Assembly (NCBI GenBank): GCA_013399855.1
Contig: VXAY01007403.1
Location: forward strand, 92,799-156,798
Direction of reading: 5' to 3'
DNA length: 64,000 nt
Origin: Oxyruncus cristatus
Taxonomy: Eukaryota > Chordata > Aves > Passeriformes > Cotingidae
Position 1 is the stretch's first letter; each line of letters begins with the position of its first letter. The position numbers and the translations under genes were made by a program. The notes beneath the pieces were generated by a model that did no database searches, was not told where the DNA came from, and saw only the letters and a list, made by a program, of their open reading frames with translations. Below are positions 38,511 to 51,199 of this stretch, piece by piece.

Positions 38511-39364
38511 AGGGATATTGTCTACTTATCAGGTTTTGTTTTGGTTTAAATTGACTAATTTTTAAAATAGACTTTTTTTTTTACTGACATATCCCTCTTT
38601 AAACCTTATATCCAGATCTTGGTATCTGTAATTGTATCTCTGCTCCACCAGTGAGATATGGTACAGTCCTGTGGATAGGTTAGAAAGATTCAGCTACCTC
38701 TCCTGAGTCAGTGCAGTAGGTGCTTTTACAGTAATGAAATCTTGCAGGCCCTCCTATAATTATATCTCGTCCTTCAAAGAGCAAGTCAAAGAGATGACTG
38801 CACTTTTACCATTATACTGTCAGTGTGACTACACATCAGCAGAACAACAGTGTTGTACAGTCATCTAACCATCTAAAAGAAACTGGCACACTAACCCTCT
38901 AAGTCTTTCACTACTGGAAATGTTCGTGGGTATTTGCAGTGCTCATTGAATTTCTTCCCGGTCACCTTTTCCTAAAGTAATAACAGCAATTGGGGTTTCT
39001 TTTATAAAATAATCCATGCACAGGGATTAAAATGTCAAATTCTGTGGCAAAAGAGTCTTAGAAATTTTTGTAAGAACGTTACCTAAGTTTTTCTCTAAGT
39101 GTCTTTGAGAAAACTGGAAGCTATTTGTGAGTTTATTTATTCATGTTGAAAACAACAATGAAAAAAACCTTCTCAGTTGAATGCAAGATGGGAACCCTCA
39201 CGTTGGCAAAAAGAGGTTCTCAATTAGTCAGGTGCATTTTGAAATTATGAAATCCCATGTATATATTTTTATAATGCTGGAAACTGGGGATGCACATAGT
39301 AAAACTATTCTTTTTAGTATTTTTAATTAATTTATTGAAAATAAATGGAAGAACTCCATGGAGT
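38511..39364. other. Unique AT-rich DNA
   Basis: Nothing recognised. Confidence 0.5.
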
Positions 39365-39453
39365 TGCAATTTGCTATTTCTAATGATAGACTTTGATGAA
39401 GAAGTGTAAATAATAAATTTAGATAAAATCTATCATTAGGAATAGCAGTTGCA
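39365..39453. repeat. Long imperfect hairpin (inverted repeat, 38-nt loop)
   Basis: The left arm 39365-39390 (TGCTATTTCTAATGATAGA core) is the near-exact complement of 39429-39453 (TCTATCATTAGGAATAGCA core). That gives about 25 paired positions with one bulge and two differences, tolerable as G-U pairs in one orientation. A second small palindrome, GTTGCATG-A-CATGCAAC (39449-39465), overlaps the right end. It could be a miRNA-like precursor, a decayed inverted-repeat transposon, or chance. Confidence 0.75.
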
Positions 39454-39663
39454 TGACATGCAACCAACTGACATGGGAGAAAGGGGTAAAAGTGAATAGT
39501 TACTGGATAATAATTTCATCAAAAAGTATTCCTTCTAGGTTCAAGAGGATGACTAATATGACCAAACACAGCAATAATTTTAAGGTTGTTTAAGAGGTCT
39601 GCATCATAAATGGACATTAATAGAGGGCATCATAATGATGTTCTTTAATGCTCTCTGGTTCTT

Positions 39664-40057
39664 GAGCAAGAATATGATCAGCCTCTCACTTCCAGAGTTT
39701 GTTACTGCCCCATATTTACACTTCATGTAAGGCAATGACATGGAGGTAGCTTAACCTTGTTAATGTAAGCTGTTTTCTCATTTAAGAAGTGGTTTATGTC
39801 TGGTATTCTAGGTATATGCATGAGATTAGCTTTCTGGTACAACTTCCAAATTNNNNNNNNNNNNGAGCAAGAATATGATCAGCCTCTCACTTCCAGAATT
39901 TGTTACTGCCCCATATTTACACTTACTTCATGTAAGGCAATGACATGGAGGTAGCTTAACCTTGTTAATGTAAGCTGTTTTCTCGTTTAAGAAGTGGTTT
40001 ATGTCTGGTATTCTAGGTATATGCATGAGATTAGCTTTCTGGTACATCTTCCAAATT
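39664..40057. other. Assembly gap (12 N) with duplicated 190-bp flanks
   Basis: GAGCAAGAATATGATCAGCC... to CTTCCAAATT is present at 39664-39852 and again at 39865-40057, with N at 39853-39864. The second copy carries a 4-base insertion (CTTACTTCATG versus CTTCATG) and several substitutions. The pattern fits two alleles placed in tandem; the join lies next to a long T run (40063-40083). Confidence 0.93.
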
Positions 40058-40062
40058 CTGGT

Positions 40063-40083
40063 TTTTTTTTTTTTTTTTTTTTT
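40063..40083 (+). repeat. Poly(T) tract
   Basis: About 21 consecutive T just after the duplicated gap flank; a plausible cause of the assembly break. Confidence 0.95.
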
Positions 40084-40119
40084 CATAACAGTACTTTCAA
40101 GTCCATCTTGGGTCATAAA

Positions 40120-41158
40120 CATATGGTGGGTGAGCAATTGGCTCATGGGTTGAGTACAGAGGGGAATAGTGAATGGGGTGACATCAGAGTGGTGACCTGT
40201 CACTCATGGGGTTCCGCAGGGCTCTGTCCTTCTTAGGCCCTGTGCTCTTCAACATCTACATAAATGGTTTGGACACAGAACTGGAAGGGATACCAAGCAA
40301 GTTTTGCAGATGACACAAAACTGGGAGGAGCTGTTGACTCCCTCAAAGGCAGGGAGGCCCTGCAGAGAGACCTTGACAAATCAGAGGGCTGGGAAATCAC
40401 CAACCATAGGAAGTTCAACAAGAGAAGTGCTGGATTCTGCACCTGGGATGGGACAACCCCAGATGTACATACAGGCTGGGGAATGAGATTCTGGAAAGCA
40501 GTGCCATGGGGACATGGGGGGCCTGGTAAACATCAAGTTGAATCTGAGTCAGCAGTGCCCTGGCAGCCAGGAGGGTCAACTGTGTCCTGGGGGGGACATC
40601 AGACAAAGCATCACCAGCCAGTCAAGAAAGGGGATTGTCCTGCTCTGCTCTGCATTGGTGTGGCCTCACCTTGAATATTGTGGTAGTTTTGGGCACTACA
40701 ATATAAGAAAGATACTAAACCATTAGAGACCATCCAAAGGAGGGCAATGAAGGTGGTGAAGGGCCTTGAGGGGCCTTGAGTAGTGGCTGAGGTCACTTGT
40801 TATGTTCAATCTGTAGAAGCCTTGTGAGGGGAAGAGGAGGACCAGGCACTGATCTCTTCTCTGTGGTGACCAAGGATAGGATGCAAGGGAATGGCCTGAA
40901 GATGTGTTAGTTGAAGACTAGATTAGATATTAGAAAAAGATTCTTCACCCAGAGAGTGGTTGGGCCCTGGAACAGGCTCCTCAGGAAAGTGGTCACAGCA
41001 CCAAGCCTGACAGAGTTCCAGAAGCATTTGGACAGTGCTCTCAGGCATATGATGTGACTCTTGGGGATGGTCCTGTGCAGAGCCAGGAATTGGACTCAGT
41101 GATCCTTGTGAGTCCCTTCCAACTCAGAATATTCTGTGACTCTTTGATTCTGTGATCA
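40120..41158 (+). mobile_element. CR1 LINE, 1 kb: RT C-terminal region plus 3' UTR
   Basis: The most complete plus-strand CR1 here. It starts in the reverse-transcriptase domain: TGAGCAATTGGCTCATGGGT, then TCATGGGGTTCCGCAGGGCT, encoding the conserved PQGS turn of non-LTR reverse transcriptases, and CTGTGCTCTTCAACATCTAC. It continues through TTTTGCAGATGACACAAAAC, the Ala-Asp-Asp-like region, then CTGCAGAGAGACCTTGACAA, GGCAATGAAGGTGGTGAAGG, CCTGGAACAGGCTCCTCAGG and the terminal CAACTCAGAATATTCTGTGA. Frameshifts and stops split it into short frames (for example 40264-40674), so it is inactive. It belongs to the CR1 subfamily with the 'GATCCTTGTGAGTCCCTTCC' tail. Confidence 0.95.
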
Positions 41159-44100
41159 CATCAAAGAGGAACTGCACTGGTGGACAGATACACTGCTGCT
41201 GGTACATGCAGGTGCATACAGTACTCAAAGAGTAGAAGGAGGTATTAAATTCTTCCTACTATGCCCCCCATTATTATCTTTTCGAGCAAGAGTTGATAAG
41301 CATGGTGAGAAAAAGGCAATTTATTGCAGGGATAAAAAAACAATTATTCAGGTCTTGTTTTTCTGCATAATCTGCAGCATGTTTAGGTCAAGACAAATAA
41401 AAACAACTCATTGATGTTGCTCTATATAAGAATAGCTTTCAAATCACCAACATTTGAATGTCTAGAATTCAGCAGAATGATATGAGCCTTTGTGAATGGA
41501 TACCAAAATAAGGCAAAACAAATAAAATAATAAGATAATAAAAAAGATGTCCTGTCCCAAAATGGACAATATCTTATTTTGTTGTGTAGAAAAACTGGTA
41601 ACACTTTCCAACAGATTTTAGAAAAGAGTAGTATGAAATTTCACTGGGTTTTTTCCAATCTGTATAAGCTTTACTTTCTAATAAAAAGAAAAAAAAAAAA
41701 GATATTTTCAGCAGGATAGGCTCCTAGTTTATTAAGATACTTTACATGTATGCATAGTCTCAGTAATCAAGTACTGATGATAAAAATCTATTAATAATAA
41801 AGGGTAAGAGAAGAGAACACATCTGTTGTGTTTCAACAGCATTGTTGAAAATATGTCCAAACTACTCTTTACAACCTACAACCTCTAGTCCACAGAAAGA
41901 GAGAGAAACTCTCCCAAAGGGACACTGTTTACATATTCTGCATCTCCCTGGTATCTCTATATCTCTTCATGGAATTCATCTCCTCTCTTAGTCTGAAGTA
42001 GCTGGGGTGAACAGAGTGAATATACCTGCTACAGTTCCTGCACAAAATTCTTCCTGGTTGCTACAAAGAACTAACAGCTTTCCATAGGAACTAACTTTGA
42101 AGTTTATTCTGTGGTATTTAAATTCAAGAAGTAAAAAACATGATATAGAAAAAGTATAATTGTTTATTTTAAAAGATTATCATTAAAGGATAACCGATTT
42201 TCAAGTAAACAGACTTGTCAATTCTCGGCATACTACTGCAATATTCTAGGACTCCTATTTTCTGATTATATTCGTATTATTCCAACCTTTCTGAAGGATG
42301 GGAAAACACTTACTTTTTATGCACAGACAACTGGAAAAGAAATAGTCTTTCACCACTGGGAAACGCATCTTTTAAAACTATACTTTCTGAGGAAAGTGTG
42401 AGGAAGTAAATTTCTCAAATTATTAAATGAGATTTATCCATTCATCCCAGATAATGAGCTCTGGGCTAGACACTAAATTTGGCTGACATTAGACTGCACA
42501 AGGAGCCATGTTTCCATCTACTGATGAGAGTTAAGCATGTTATAATCTTAAAATGGATGTCCTGGGGCACCAACACTACAGTGAGGGTTTCACCATCTTT
42601 TAGATGTTGTTGCCATGGAAAACATTTATACTGCTCTAAGGACTTTCAAATATTTTTATACTGTATGTCATTATGTCTTTGAGCATATGGAGGGAAAACA
42701 GCACTTTCTTGGCTAAATATGAAATTTATCCAAATTTGAATATCTAATATAAACCTCAAACATTCAGTTGTCACATAATAATAGGATATTTAGTTTTGGA
42801 ATAAATTATAATGCTGGATCTAAAGGTGAAATGTTTTTAATATGACCATATTGAATAGTATATATTGTTACCTGATAAAACATGTGATCCTAAATCTGTT
42901 TATTTTACATGTCTATGTGTTAGCCATGAATATAGCATTTTATGTGTTCATAAGACATAATTATTTAAATTTCTTATTTTCAATCTAGCTGAGTCATACA
43001 TTTGTGGGTTTTCTTTTTTTTTTTTTTTCCCATTGGTGTTTTTGTCTCTTTATTTTTTTTAGTATCTCAAATACCTCATGAATTGGTAATGTCACACAAG
43101 TAAGGAAGTTCAGTTAGGCTGTAACAAAAATTAACCCTGATTATTTTTTCCTTCTCCAATACTTTTTTCTGAAGCAAAAGAGAAACATTAATGGTTTACT
43201 TAAGCCTTTTATGTTGCCTTTTTACTATTTGCACAATTTTATGAGGCAATTGTAATCTAAAAATAATTACATGAAGAACTGTGAAATCACTTTTTTTATT
43301 TAACTGTCAATACAAAAGAGCATTTTGCCCCAGAATCAACAGCATTAAATCCAGTAAATATATTCTTTCCTCACTGAGTTTTCCTTAATGTTTGAATGAA
43401 CTATAAAAGAGAAATACAGCATCATTCTATTTCAGCTTATGAATCTACCAAGAGAAGTTAGCTGTGATGAGCAACATATTTTTGATCATAAATACTATGT
43501 GATTCATGTTTTGAATCATCTTTATTCGCAATTGTTTCATCAGCATCAGCGCTGACATTGGTGATTTGCAGTGCTGTTAGGACTCATTTCAGCAAAGTAC
43601 TCGAGAAGTGCTTGTTTGAAATAGGGGAGTATATCAATCAGGTTACCTATATCTTTAGAATTTAAGCACAATGAAATGCTTTACTGAATTCCCATTCAAA
43701 AGAAAGAGTTAAGATCAAATGTCCCTTCACATTCTTCATGATTCACCTGTATATGTATGGTATATAACTTTGTAACTGATTGGTAAACTTTTATTATTAT
43801 TTTTCCCCCACGTAAGATTGCAGACATAAAGAAATACAGTTTGAAAAGAAGGATTTTTTTTCTTTTTAATAGTTTTAAAAGATGTGCATTTTGGCAACCA
43901 AAACATGCAAGATTATCTCACCAGAAAAGGCAATTCAGAAGGAAACTCAAAAGGCTTCCTTGAAATTCAGAAGCCTTCCTTATATTTAAATAAATAGGAC
44001 TTGATCGTCTTCTCTACAATATTATCTTCTAATAGTAATTAATATGTGCAGTGAAGACACAATCGGGAAGCTGAGGCAACAGAAAAAAAAATCTTGCATT

Positions 44101-44857
44101 TTAGTTTTTTGTTATCTTTTAAGGATGATTCCTTATCAACATTTCTGTAGTGATATGTTTTCCATATGAATAAATGAACATTCAAAAATGGCTAAGAAGC
44201 TTTTACAAGATTGGTTTTGATCCTGACAGTTCCTAACAATGCAGCCACATCTCATTCAGGAAATTGCAGCTACCACAGGCATTGAGCATCCAATCATTCT
44301 AAGAATTATCTTTTGAGGTAAATAAGGAAACATCCTGGTGGGGCAATACTATGATCCTTACAGCCACAACCAAACTGTTCATATTTGATGAATAATAGAA
44401 GAAAATTAATCTCCAGACACAATGCAGGCATTATTAAAAGAGATAAAACCAAAATTAATTTTACCACTGCCATGGTTTCTAGCATTTCTAAAATTTCAAA
44501 TCTTAACTTCCCATAGTAAAATAGATCACTGTTGTTCCACCCGTCATTTAAAGGCAATATCATTTAATGGCAGATATCTTTTACTTTGATTGCATTTCCC
44601 AATCCACTCATCCACCTACATGTTGCAACAACATAAGGAGGGATGTGTTGCTGTGAAGTTGTGAGCTAGTGGTACCACCCATCTCTTTGCTGGTTTTTGC
44701 TAATTAAACATGCAGAACATGCTGCAGTGAATCTCTGGAGAATGTGAGAAACAATAGTTTCAACCCTGCTGTTTGCAGCATGTCTTTCTGAAAAAAAAAA
44801 TAAAACACAAAACCCCCCATGCAATATTATTGTTAGATGCAAGGTTTTGGAAGCCAG
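41159..44857. other. Unique AT-rich DNA
   Basis: Nothing recognised except A/T runs (41688-41700; 43013-43029). Confidence 0.45.
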
Positions 44858-45870
44858 TGTGAGAGACTAAAATGGTTAACAGCTTAAAAATTGTTAAAAT
44901 CACTAAAAGTCTTGTCTTCAAACCGTGCCAAGGAACAACTGCTCACTAAAGCCCACCCCTCTCCAAATATACCTACTAATTTGGACTGTGAAGGGAACTT
45001 GAGATAAGATAAAGATAGTACTATTGTCCAATTATCCAAAGTCTAAGGAGAAGAGTGTATCCAAAAGAGACTGGAATGCTGTTGGCTCAAACAATCAGGC
45101 TACTTGCTGGGTGTTGAACAAGGCAAGGAAAGAGGCAAATCCTGTGAGGTGGGGTAGTATTTCTTTGTCCTTACACAAGTGACTCAACTGTGATAACTCC
45201 CCTCCCCTCTGAGGAAGTACCAGGACATTCATGTGTAGCCCTGGAGGTATTCATGTGTGTTGATGGTATAACTCCCTGCCCTAGGGGAGGTACCTGTGCA
45301 CTTCCACCTAGCCTGACCACAATATAATGGACTCTGCGTTTTGTGGGTTTTCCCCTCATCCNTTACACAAGTGACTCAGCTGTGATAACTCCCCTCCCCT
45401 CTGAGGAAGTACCAGGACATTCATGTGTAGCCCTGGAGGTATTCATGTGTGTTGATGGTATAACTCCCTGCCCTAGGGGAGGTACCTGTGCACTTCCACC
45501 TAGCCTGACCACAATATAATGGACTCTGCGTTTTGTGGGTTTTCCCCTCATCCCTGACTGACCAAGGCAGTGGGCGAGACCATGAACATCACTTTGAGGG
45601 GACTGCGACTCTTACCACCAGGAAGATCAGAAGAGGACCAAAGGGATGCCAGCAGAATCCAAGGAGTGGTTATACTTTTTTCTACTTAATCTGTCTCTCA
45701 CTCTCTTTCTCTCCCCTCTTCTCTCTTTTCCCTGTTTCTTTCTATCCCTCTCTACCTCACACTTACTGTTTAAAAAAAATCTGTACTATTGACTTTAGTA
45801 TATGGTTTTGTTTGAACCTTAAATCAGGCAGAGACATCTCTCTAATAATTTTAATAACAGGATCATAACA
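44858..45870 (+). mobile_element. Probable solo LTR of an avian endogenous retrovirus
   Basis: The interval opens TGTGAGAGACTAAAATGG and can be closed at AGGATCATAACA (TG...CA). Inside are a TATA-like AATATAATGG (45332), GGGACTGCGACTCTTACCAC (45600), a long CT-rich tract (45690-45755) and then CTGTACTATTGACTTTAGTA, a U5-type arrangement I associate with bird ERV LTRs. No matching target-site duplication was found, so both ends are provisional. The annotated length is inflated by the 191-bp assembly duplication inside it (45171-45553). No internal retroviral sequence flanks it. Confidence 0.6.
45171..45553. other. 191-bp duplication around a single N (assembly join)
   Basis: 45171-45361 and 45363-45553 are identical except one base (CAACTG/CAGCTG), with N at 45362. 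Exact abutment at an N marks an unmerged contig overlap, not a biological direct repeat. Confidence 0.95.
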
Positions 45871-47529
45871 GTCAAAGCCTGTAGTCATTCCAAAATGAGA
45901 GAATACTGTTATATCATTTATCAGACAATAATGAGCTGTAAACACTTTTACTGAAGTACTCGTATCAAGTTCACTTATTAGTCTGTGAATCTGTAAATCA
46001 TCAGGAAATGGGTTCAGTGGGTGAAACATTACACTGAAAGAAAAACTTCCAATAAAATGGAAAATATTGAATCAATTTCAGCCAGATAGTAATTTTTTTT
46101 TTAACAATTGTGACTTATGCTGTTCCAAAGAAGCGAGGAAATGCTTAATTTAATTATCTAGGTTATTCATCTGTCTTGAATTCATATCAGGAAAATACAG
46201 TTTTAACTTTTTTTTTCTTATTTTTTTATGAGGATAGAGGGGGAAGATTTAATCTGCATGGACTTCCCGGAGAAATCCAAAGCGAGAAGCAGTCATAATC
46301 TTTCCATAAGAGCCAGTTATCTTTACATAGTTAAGCTTGAAATTCAACACATGCAGAAACATAGGGCTAGATAATTGCTGTTGGTAGCTTTCAACTGGAA
46401 CTATTCTATTTAATAAGGAAAAAAGTTCCTGAAAAGGTCACATAAAGAAAATATTGACAATAAGTTAAATGTTTTTAAAATAAAGATTTTTCAGGCTGAT
46501 TTTTCTTACAAAGAAACTTTAAAATTCTTTCATTTCTTCTTGAGTATGAATAACAAGATGAATTTGCATTTTTCCTAATTTTCCATAAATTTAAGAATGA
46601 TTTCAACTTGACAATAAAACATTTACCATCTCTAGGTACATCAAATTTGTAGAATGAAGAGCTGGGCCTCTTCATCATGGGAATATATCTAAACAGCAGA
46701 ATTGCATGCTCCAACAAATGTTGACCAAGCTATCTTGAAAGACAATATAAAGGACAATAAAGAGTATTTTGCAGTGCTCATGGTTAAATAAAGAAGTTCT
46801 GCAGCATGCAGCAAGAGAGAGAGGAGCACATCTGCATCTAAGAGGTCCTCAGAAGATTTGTTGTAGGGCTAAACATATATTAATAAAGAAAAAAATCAAA
46901 GTATACACATTGAAAAACCCAGCCTGATGTGCATTTTTTTCCTTATTATAAACTATAGCTTTCAAATTGACTTAATGAAGAAGTTTCATCATTTAGTCAG
47001 CTCTATAACGCACAAGAACTTTGCTGCAAGATGAATGCCCATGTAACTAAATTTGCTCCTGTAGGTTGAATAGTTAATGCCTTCAGGAAATAATTTTTTA
47101 ATAATTTATGCTTACACATAACCTATGATACTATAAAGTAAATTAATACATGAATATCTTGATAGCTAACATACTCAATCGACTAATTCCAGAAATCCAC
47201 ACTATTATACAATTTTTTGTCCAGACATGTTGACACTGATCAAAAGAATCCAGAATGTTTGCTCTGAATTGAGCACTGATTTGATTCAATACTGTCTCAT
47301 CTGCTTTTTTTTTCTCTATGTTGATCTTAACAAGATCCTAATATTATTTTTCCACAGCTTTTATTGTAGCAGAGAGTAAGAGAATTTGCATTTGTTTAGC
47401 TTTACTCTGATGGTTTTATGAAAGTATTAAATCTCATTAAATTATTATTTATTAGAATTTAATTTAGAATGGTTTTATTTTAGAGATTACTAATTTTCAG
47501 AATTTTCCTTGTACCATTCATTTAACCAT
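45871..47529. other. Unique AT-rich DNA
   Basis: Nothing recognised. Confidence 0.5.
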
Positions 47530-48489
47530 AAAATCACAGAATGGCCTGGGTTGGAAGGAAGATCACCTAGTTCTAACCCCCCTGCTATAGACAGGAACAC
47601 CTTTCACTAGATCAGGTTACTTTTCTCCATCCAGCCTGGCCTTGAACACTTACAGGGATGGGGTATCCATGGCTTCTCTGGGAAACCTGTTCCAGAGTCT
47701 CATCACCCTCATAGTAAAGAATTTCTTCCTAATATCTAATCTAAACCTACTGTCTTTCAGTTTGAAGCCATTATCCCTTGTCCTGTCATTACACGACCCT
47801 GTAAATAGTCTCTCTCCATCTTTATTGTAGCCTCCTTCCAGGTGTTGGAAGGCTGCAATTAGGTTATTCCAAAGCCTTCTCTTCTCCAGGCTGAACAAAC
47901 CCAACTCTCCCAGTCTTCCTGAGTAGAAGAGATGCTCCACCTCTATAATCAACTTTGTTGCCTTTCTTTAGACTTGTTCCAACAGGTCTGTGTCCTTCCT
48001 GAGCTGGGAACCCCAGAGCTGGATGCAGCACTCCAGGTGGGGTCTCAGCAGAGTGGAGTAGAAGGTCAGAATCACCTCTTTCATCCTGCTTGCCACTCTT
48101 CTCTTAATGCAGCCCAGCCCAGGAGTGCACATTGCTGGCTCATGTCCAGCCTCTTGTCCACCAGCACCCCCAAGTCCTTCTCAGCAGGGCTGCTCTTGAT
48201 CTGTTGATCCCCCAGTCTGTATTGGTATCAGGGATTGTCCTGACTCTGCTGCAACACCTTGCACTTGGTCTTGTTAAACCTCACTAGATTCCCATGGGCC
48301 CACTACCTGAGCTTGTCCAGGTCCCTCAGTTGTGTCAACCACACCGATCAGCTTGGTGTCATCTGAAAATTTTCTGAGTGCACTTGTTCCCTTCATCTCA
48401 GTCATTAACACAGGTATGAGATAACACTGGTATCAGTAAGGATCCCTAAGAGACACCACTTGTCACTGTTGTCTATCAGGACTCCCTCT
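47530..48489 (-). mobile_element. CR1 LINE, nearly 1 kb (minus strand)
   Basis: Reverse CR1 from its 3' end (AAATCACAGAATGGCCTGGG) through GGGAAACCTGTTCCAGAGTC, AGCCTTCTCTTCTCCAGGCT, CCCCAGAGCTGGATGCAGCA, CACTCCAGGTGGGGTCTCAG, AGCACCCCCAAGTCCTTCTC, CAACACCTTGCACTTGGTCT, CAGCTTGGTGTCATCTGAAA and AGAGACACCACTTGTCACTG. It covers the last part of the reverse-transcriptase ORF and the 3' UTR, well preserved but with frame breaks. The 100-codon frame at 47650-47952 is an element remnant. Confidence 0.96.
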
Positions 48490-50370
48490 TATTTTTTAAA
48501 ATGTAAAATTTGATGAATAAGTTTGCTGGTGTTCATCCTGATCTGATGTGACTTGTTAAAAAATCAAGAACGTTGATATTGGGTTAGAGGTCTAAGGAGG
48601 AAAGATTATCTTGTAACATCACTGGACTTATACTGTAGGCTCCAAGTGTAATCTGAAAGTTTTGAATTGCTCAGTAATGAAGCAGACCAAACAAGAAATA
48701 AAATGTTTATTTGCGAATGCAGGAAAGTTTTTGAGATTGCCCACAATGTCTGCTCTCCCATCCCTTGTGTTGATCCATTTCAGTGTATGAGCTTGGTATT
48801 GGGAGAGCAAACCAATGTGATTAAACTTCTTTCGTTATATTACTTGGTGAACTTGAATAAATAAGGAAGTGCAAGAAATCTCTAACAGAGGGCAACTCCC
48901 TTGATGAGTAAATGGCCATGTGATGTATCTTAGAGAAGGATGTAAGATCTGATAGGCCTTCATCTTCTCTACTGAATTTCTTCTCTCTTCCCTTCTCTAT
49001 CTCCTATCACCTGCCCCAAAGAGAATCTCTTCTCCCTTGGGAGAGAGCATGGGAAAGAAGAGAGCATGGCTGGAGTTCCTTGGTTAACACAGCTGGTGTA
49101 GTAACTCTGAGCAGCCTCTCTGCTCCAGATTAGGCAGTACCCTCTCGTGCTTATGATCCAAGGCACTTCTCTGCAGATGTATCTGAGTTATCTCTGGTCT
49201 TAGAGAAAACCTTACCATGGCAATACTGTACTTAGTTTTATATGCTGAAGTTAATTCAGACATGCCTTAATGGGGCTGAATTACATTATATAAACACATC
49301 CTTACTTTCAGATCCAAAATCACATCCACATGTTACAGGGCTTACAAGTTTCCTGACACCTGAATCCTGTGCTTGGGAAAGTTATGCAGCTCAGAGATCA
49401 TTGACAAAAAGAAGCATCTTAATCAATGAATGACTTTTGCTTAGACAGTGGCCTTGGTGGATTCTTCAGGCCAGATCAGGACATACTGAAATATCATAAG
49501 GAAAAACTTTAATTCCTGGGATTTCCATTAAAATATCATCAGGAAGAAAAAAAAAAGTAGAAAAAAATAACCTTGGAAATAGCCTGTCTTCCATCTGTTT
49601 CTGCTTCCAAGCTTCAAAATTTCAGTAGGAAATGAAAAAAATATATTAATGAAAATCAATTCTTTGATCTGTGTGTGAAAGAAAAGTTCTCCTACCACTT
49701 AATGCTGAGGATGGCTGAGAATTTAACCCTTTAATTTCTAGGATAATATCTGGTATACTTTAAGAAGTGAGAAACCAATACTTAAGACTTTGTTGAGTCT
49801 CAACACTTCACCTTTTAAGGTTAAAGGAAATTAAATTCATAATAGTGCTTTACATTTTGAACCCCATACAGCCATCAGCTGGTGCCCTGTAATGGAGGTG
49901 TCCAAGTGATATTTTTCAAGTTTGCTAATTTTTATGGAAGCATAACATGAATGACATTTTAGGACTGATGATTTACAGATATAGGTTGGAAAAAAACACA
50001 ATAATTTTGAAGCTCAATAAAATTCTGACTGGGATTATTGGACACATCTACCTATCATGTAAAGGTCTTTATGTAGATCTCTGTATTAGAAAGTATTTCA
50101 GCAAGATTTCAGTAGGATCTCAGTATTTCACTAAACAGAAAACAATAAGAAGTCTTTATATCTGTTCTCACATTGCCAGCATTAATGGAACACTATCCCC
50201 TTTTTGAAATCTTTAAGTCAGTGTCAAGTCATATCTGACTTTGAAACACTTCAACTTCTTTCTGTAGTCAACAGTATCTACCAGACCTGAGCTAAAACTA
50301 GAGAGTGGGGGAGGAGAGGTACAGGTGTGATTTCCTGATCCAAGGTTTCCCTTATTCCAGTTACTGTTTA
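48490..50370. other. Unique DNA
   Basis: Nothing recognised. Confidence 0.45.
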
Positions 50371-51199
50371 TTTAGGGAAAATGAAGGTGGTCAGGTGTAC
50401 AGGGTGAAGATGCCCTGGTGCTGACCACAGTGGGGGCTGCAGGAGGCCTCTATGAGGAGAGGCCAAGGCTGTTCCACGCTGGACACAGCCAGTTCCAGCC
50501 AGCTCTGACCCACCTGGAACAGGGCACGGCTGAGGTAGGAACACTTCAGGGAAAATGCATATAAGCAGGTGGGAAAATGGAGTTGTGAGAGGAGTGCAAA
50601 TCTGTGACAGCAACAGCTCTGCAGGCACCAAGGTCACTTAAAAGGAGGGAGAGGGAGGCGCTCCAGGCACCAGAGCAGAGATTCCCTGCAACCAGGTGAG
50701 GCAGGCTGTCCCCCTGCAGCCCAAGAAGATTAGTGGTGGAACACAGATCCATCTGCAGCCCATGGAGGACCCCAAGCTGGAGCGGGTGGATGTGCCCTGA
50801 TGGAAGCTAAAGCCCATGAAGAGGAGCCCACGCTGGAGAAGGGGAAAGGTGTGAGAGGGGGACTGGTAGAGAGCAGCTGCCATGGACTGAACACAACTCC
50901 CCCTTCCCCATCCCCCTGCACAGCTCGGGGCAGGGGAGGTAGAGGAATCAGGAATGAAAGAGTAAAGTTAAGACTGGTATGTTTCTCACCATTCTATTGC
51001 ACTTTTAACCGGCAACAAATTAAAATAATCTTCCCATCGTCAAGTGTGTTTTGCCTGTGATGGCAATGGGTGAGTGATCTTTCTGTCATTACCTTTACCC
51101 ATGAACTTTTCCATCTTATTTTTTTGTCCATCTTGATGAGACGGAGAGTGAGACAGTGGCTGTGCGACAGTTCAGGCAGCCATCCAAGGTCAACTCACT
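50371..51199 (+). mobile_element. Avian ERV solo LTR (about 830 bp)
   Basis: Strong match to a familiar bird LTR. In order: TGGGGGCTGCAGGAGGCCTC (50430), GCCAGTTCCAGCCAGCTCTG, TATAAG box (50560-50565), GCACCAGAGCAGAGATTCCC (50668), GGCAGGCTGTCCCCCTGCAG, GCAGCCCATGGAGGACCCCA, CCCACGCTGGAGAAGGGGAA, TCACCATTCTATTGCACTTT (50987), ACAAATTAAAATAATCTTCC (a decayed AATAAATTAA poly(A) region), GTGTGTTTTGCCTGTGATGG, and a U5 end CAGGCAGCCATCCAAGGTCA (51173). The recurring 'GCAGCCCATGGAGGA' type blocks are short internal repeats of this LTR family. No internal region adjoins, so it is solo. The GC-rich open frames here are not genes. Confidence 0.85.

Noticed and set aside
40264..40674. 136-codon plus-strand frame as a gene
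   Set aside because: It is a broken stretch of CR1 reverse-transcriptase ORF, out of frame with the upstream RT motif; annotated as the mobile element instead.
45171..45553. Pair of direct repeats as the two LTRs of a small element
   Set aside because: The units abut at a single N and differ by one base; the assembly-join explanation is simpler and recurs at three other gaps.
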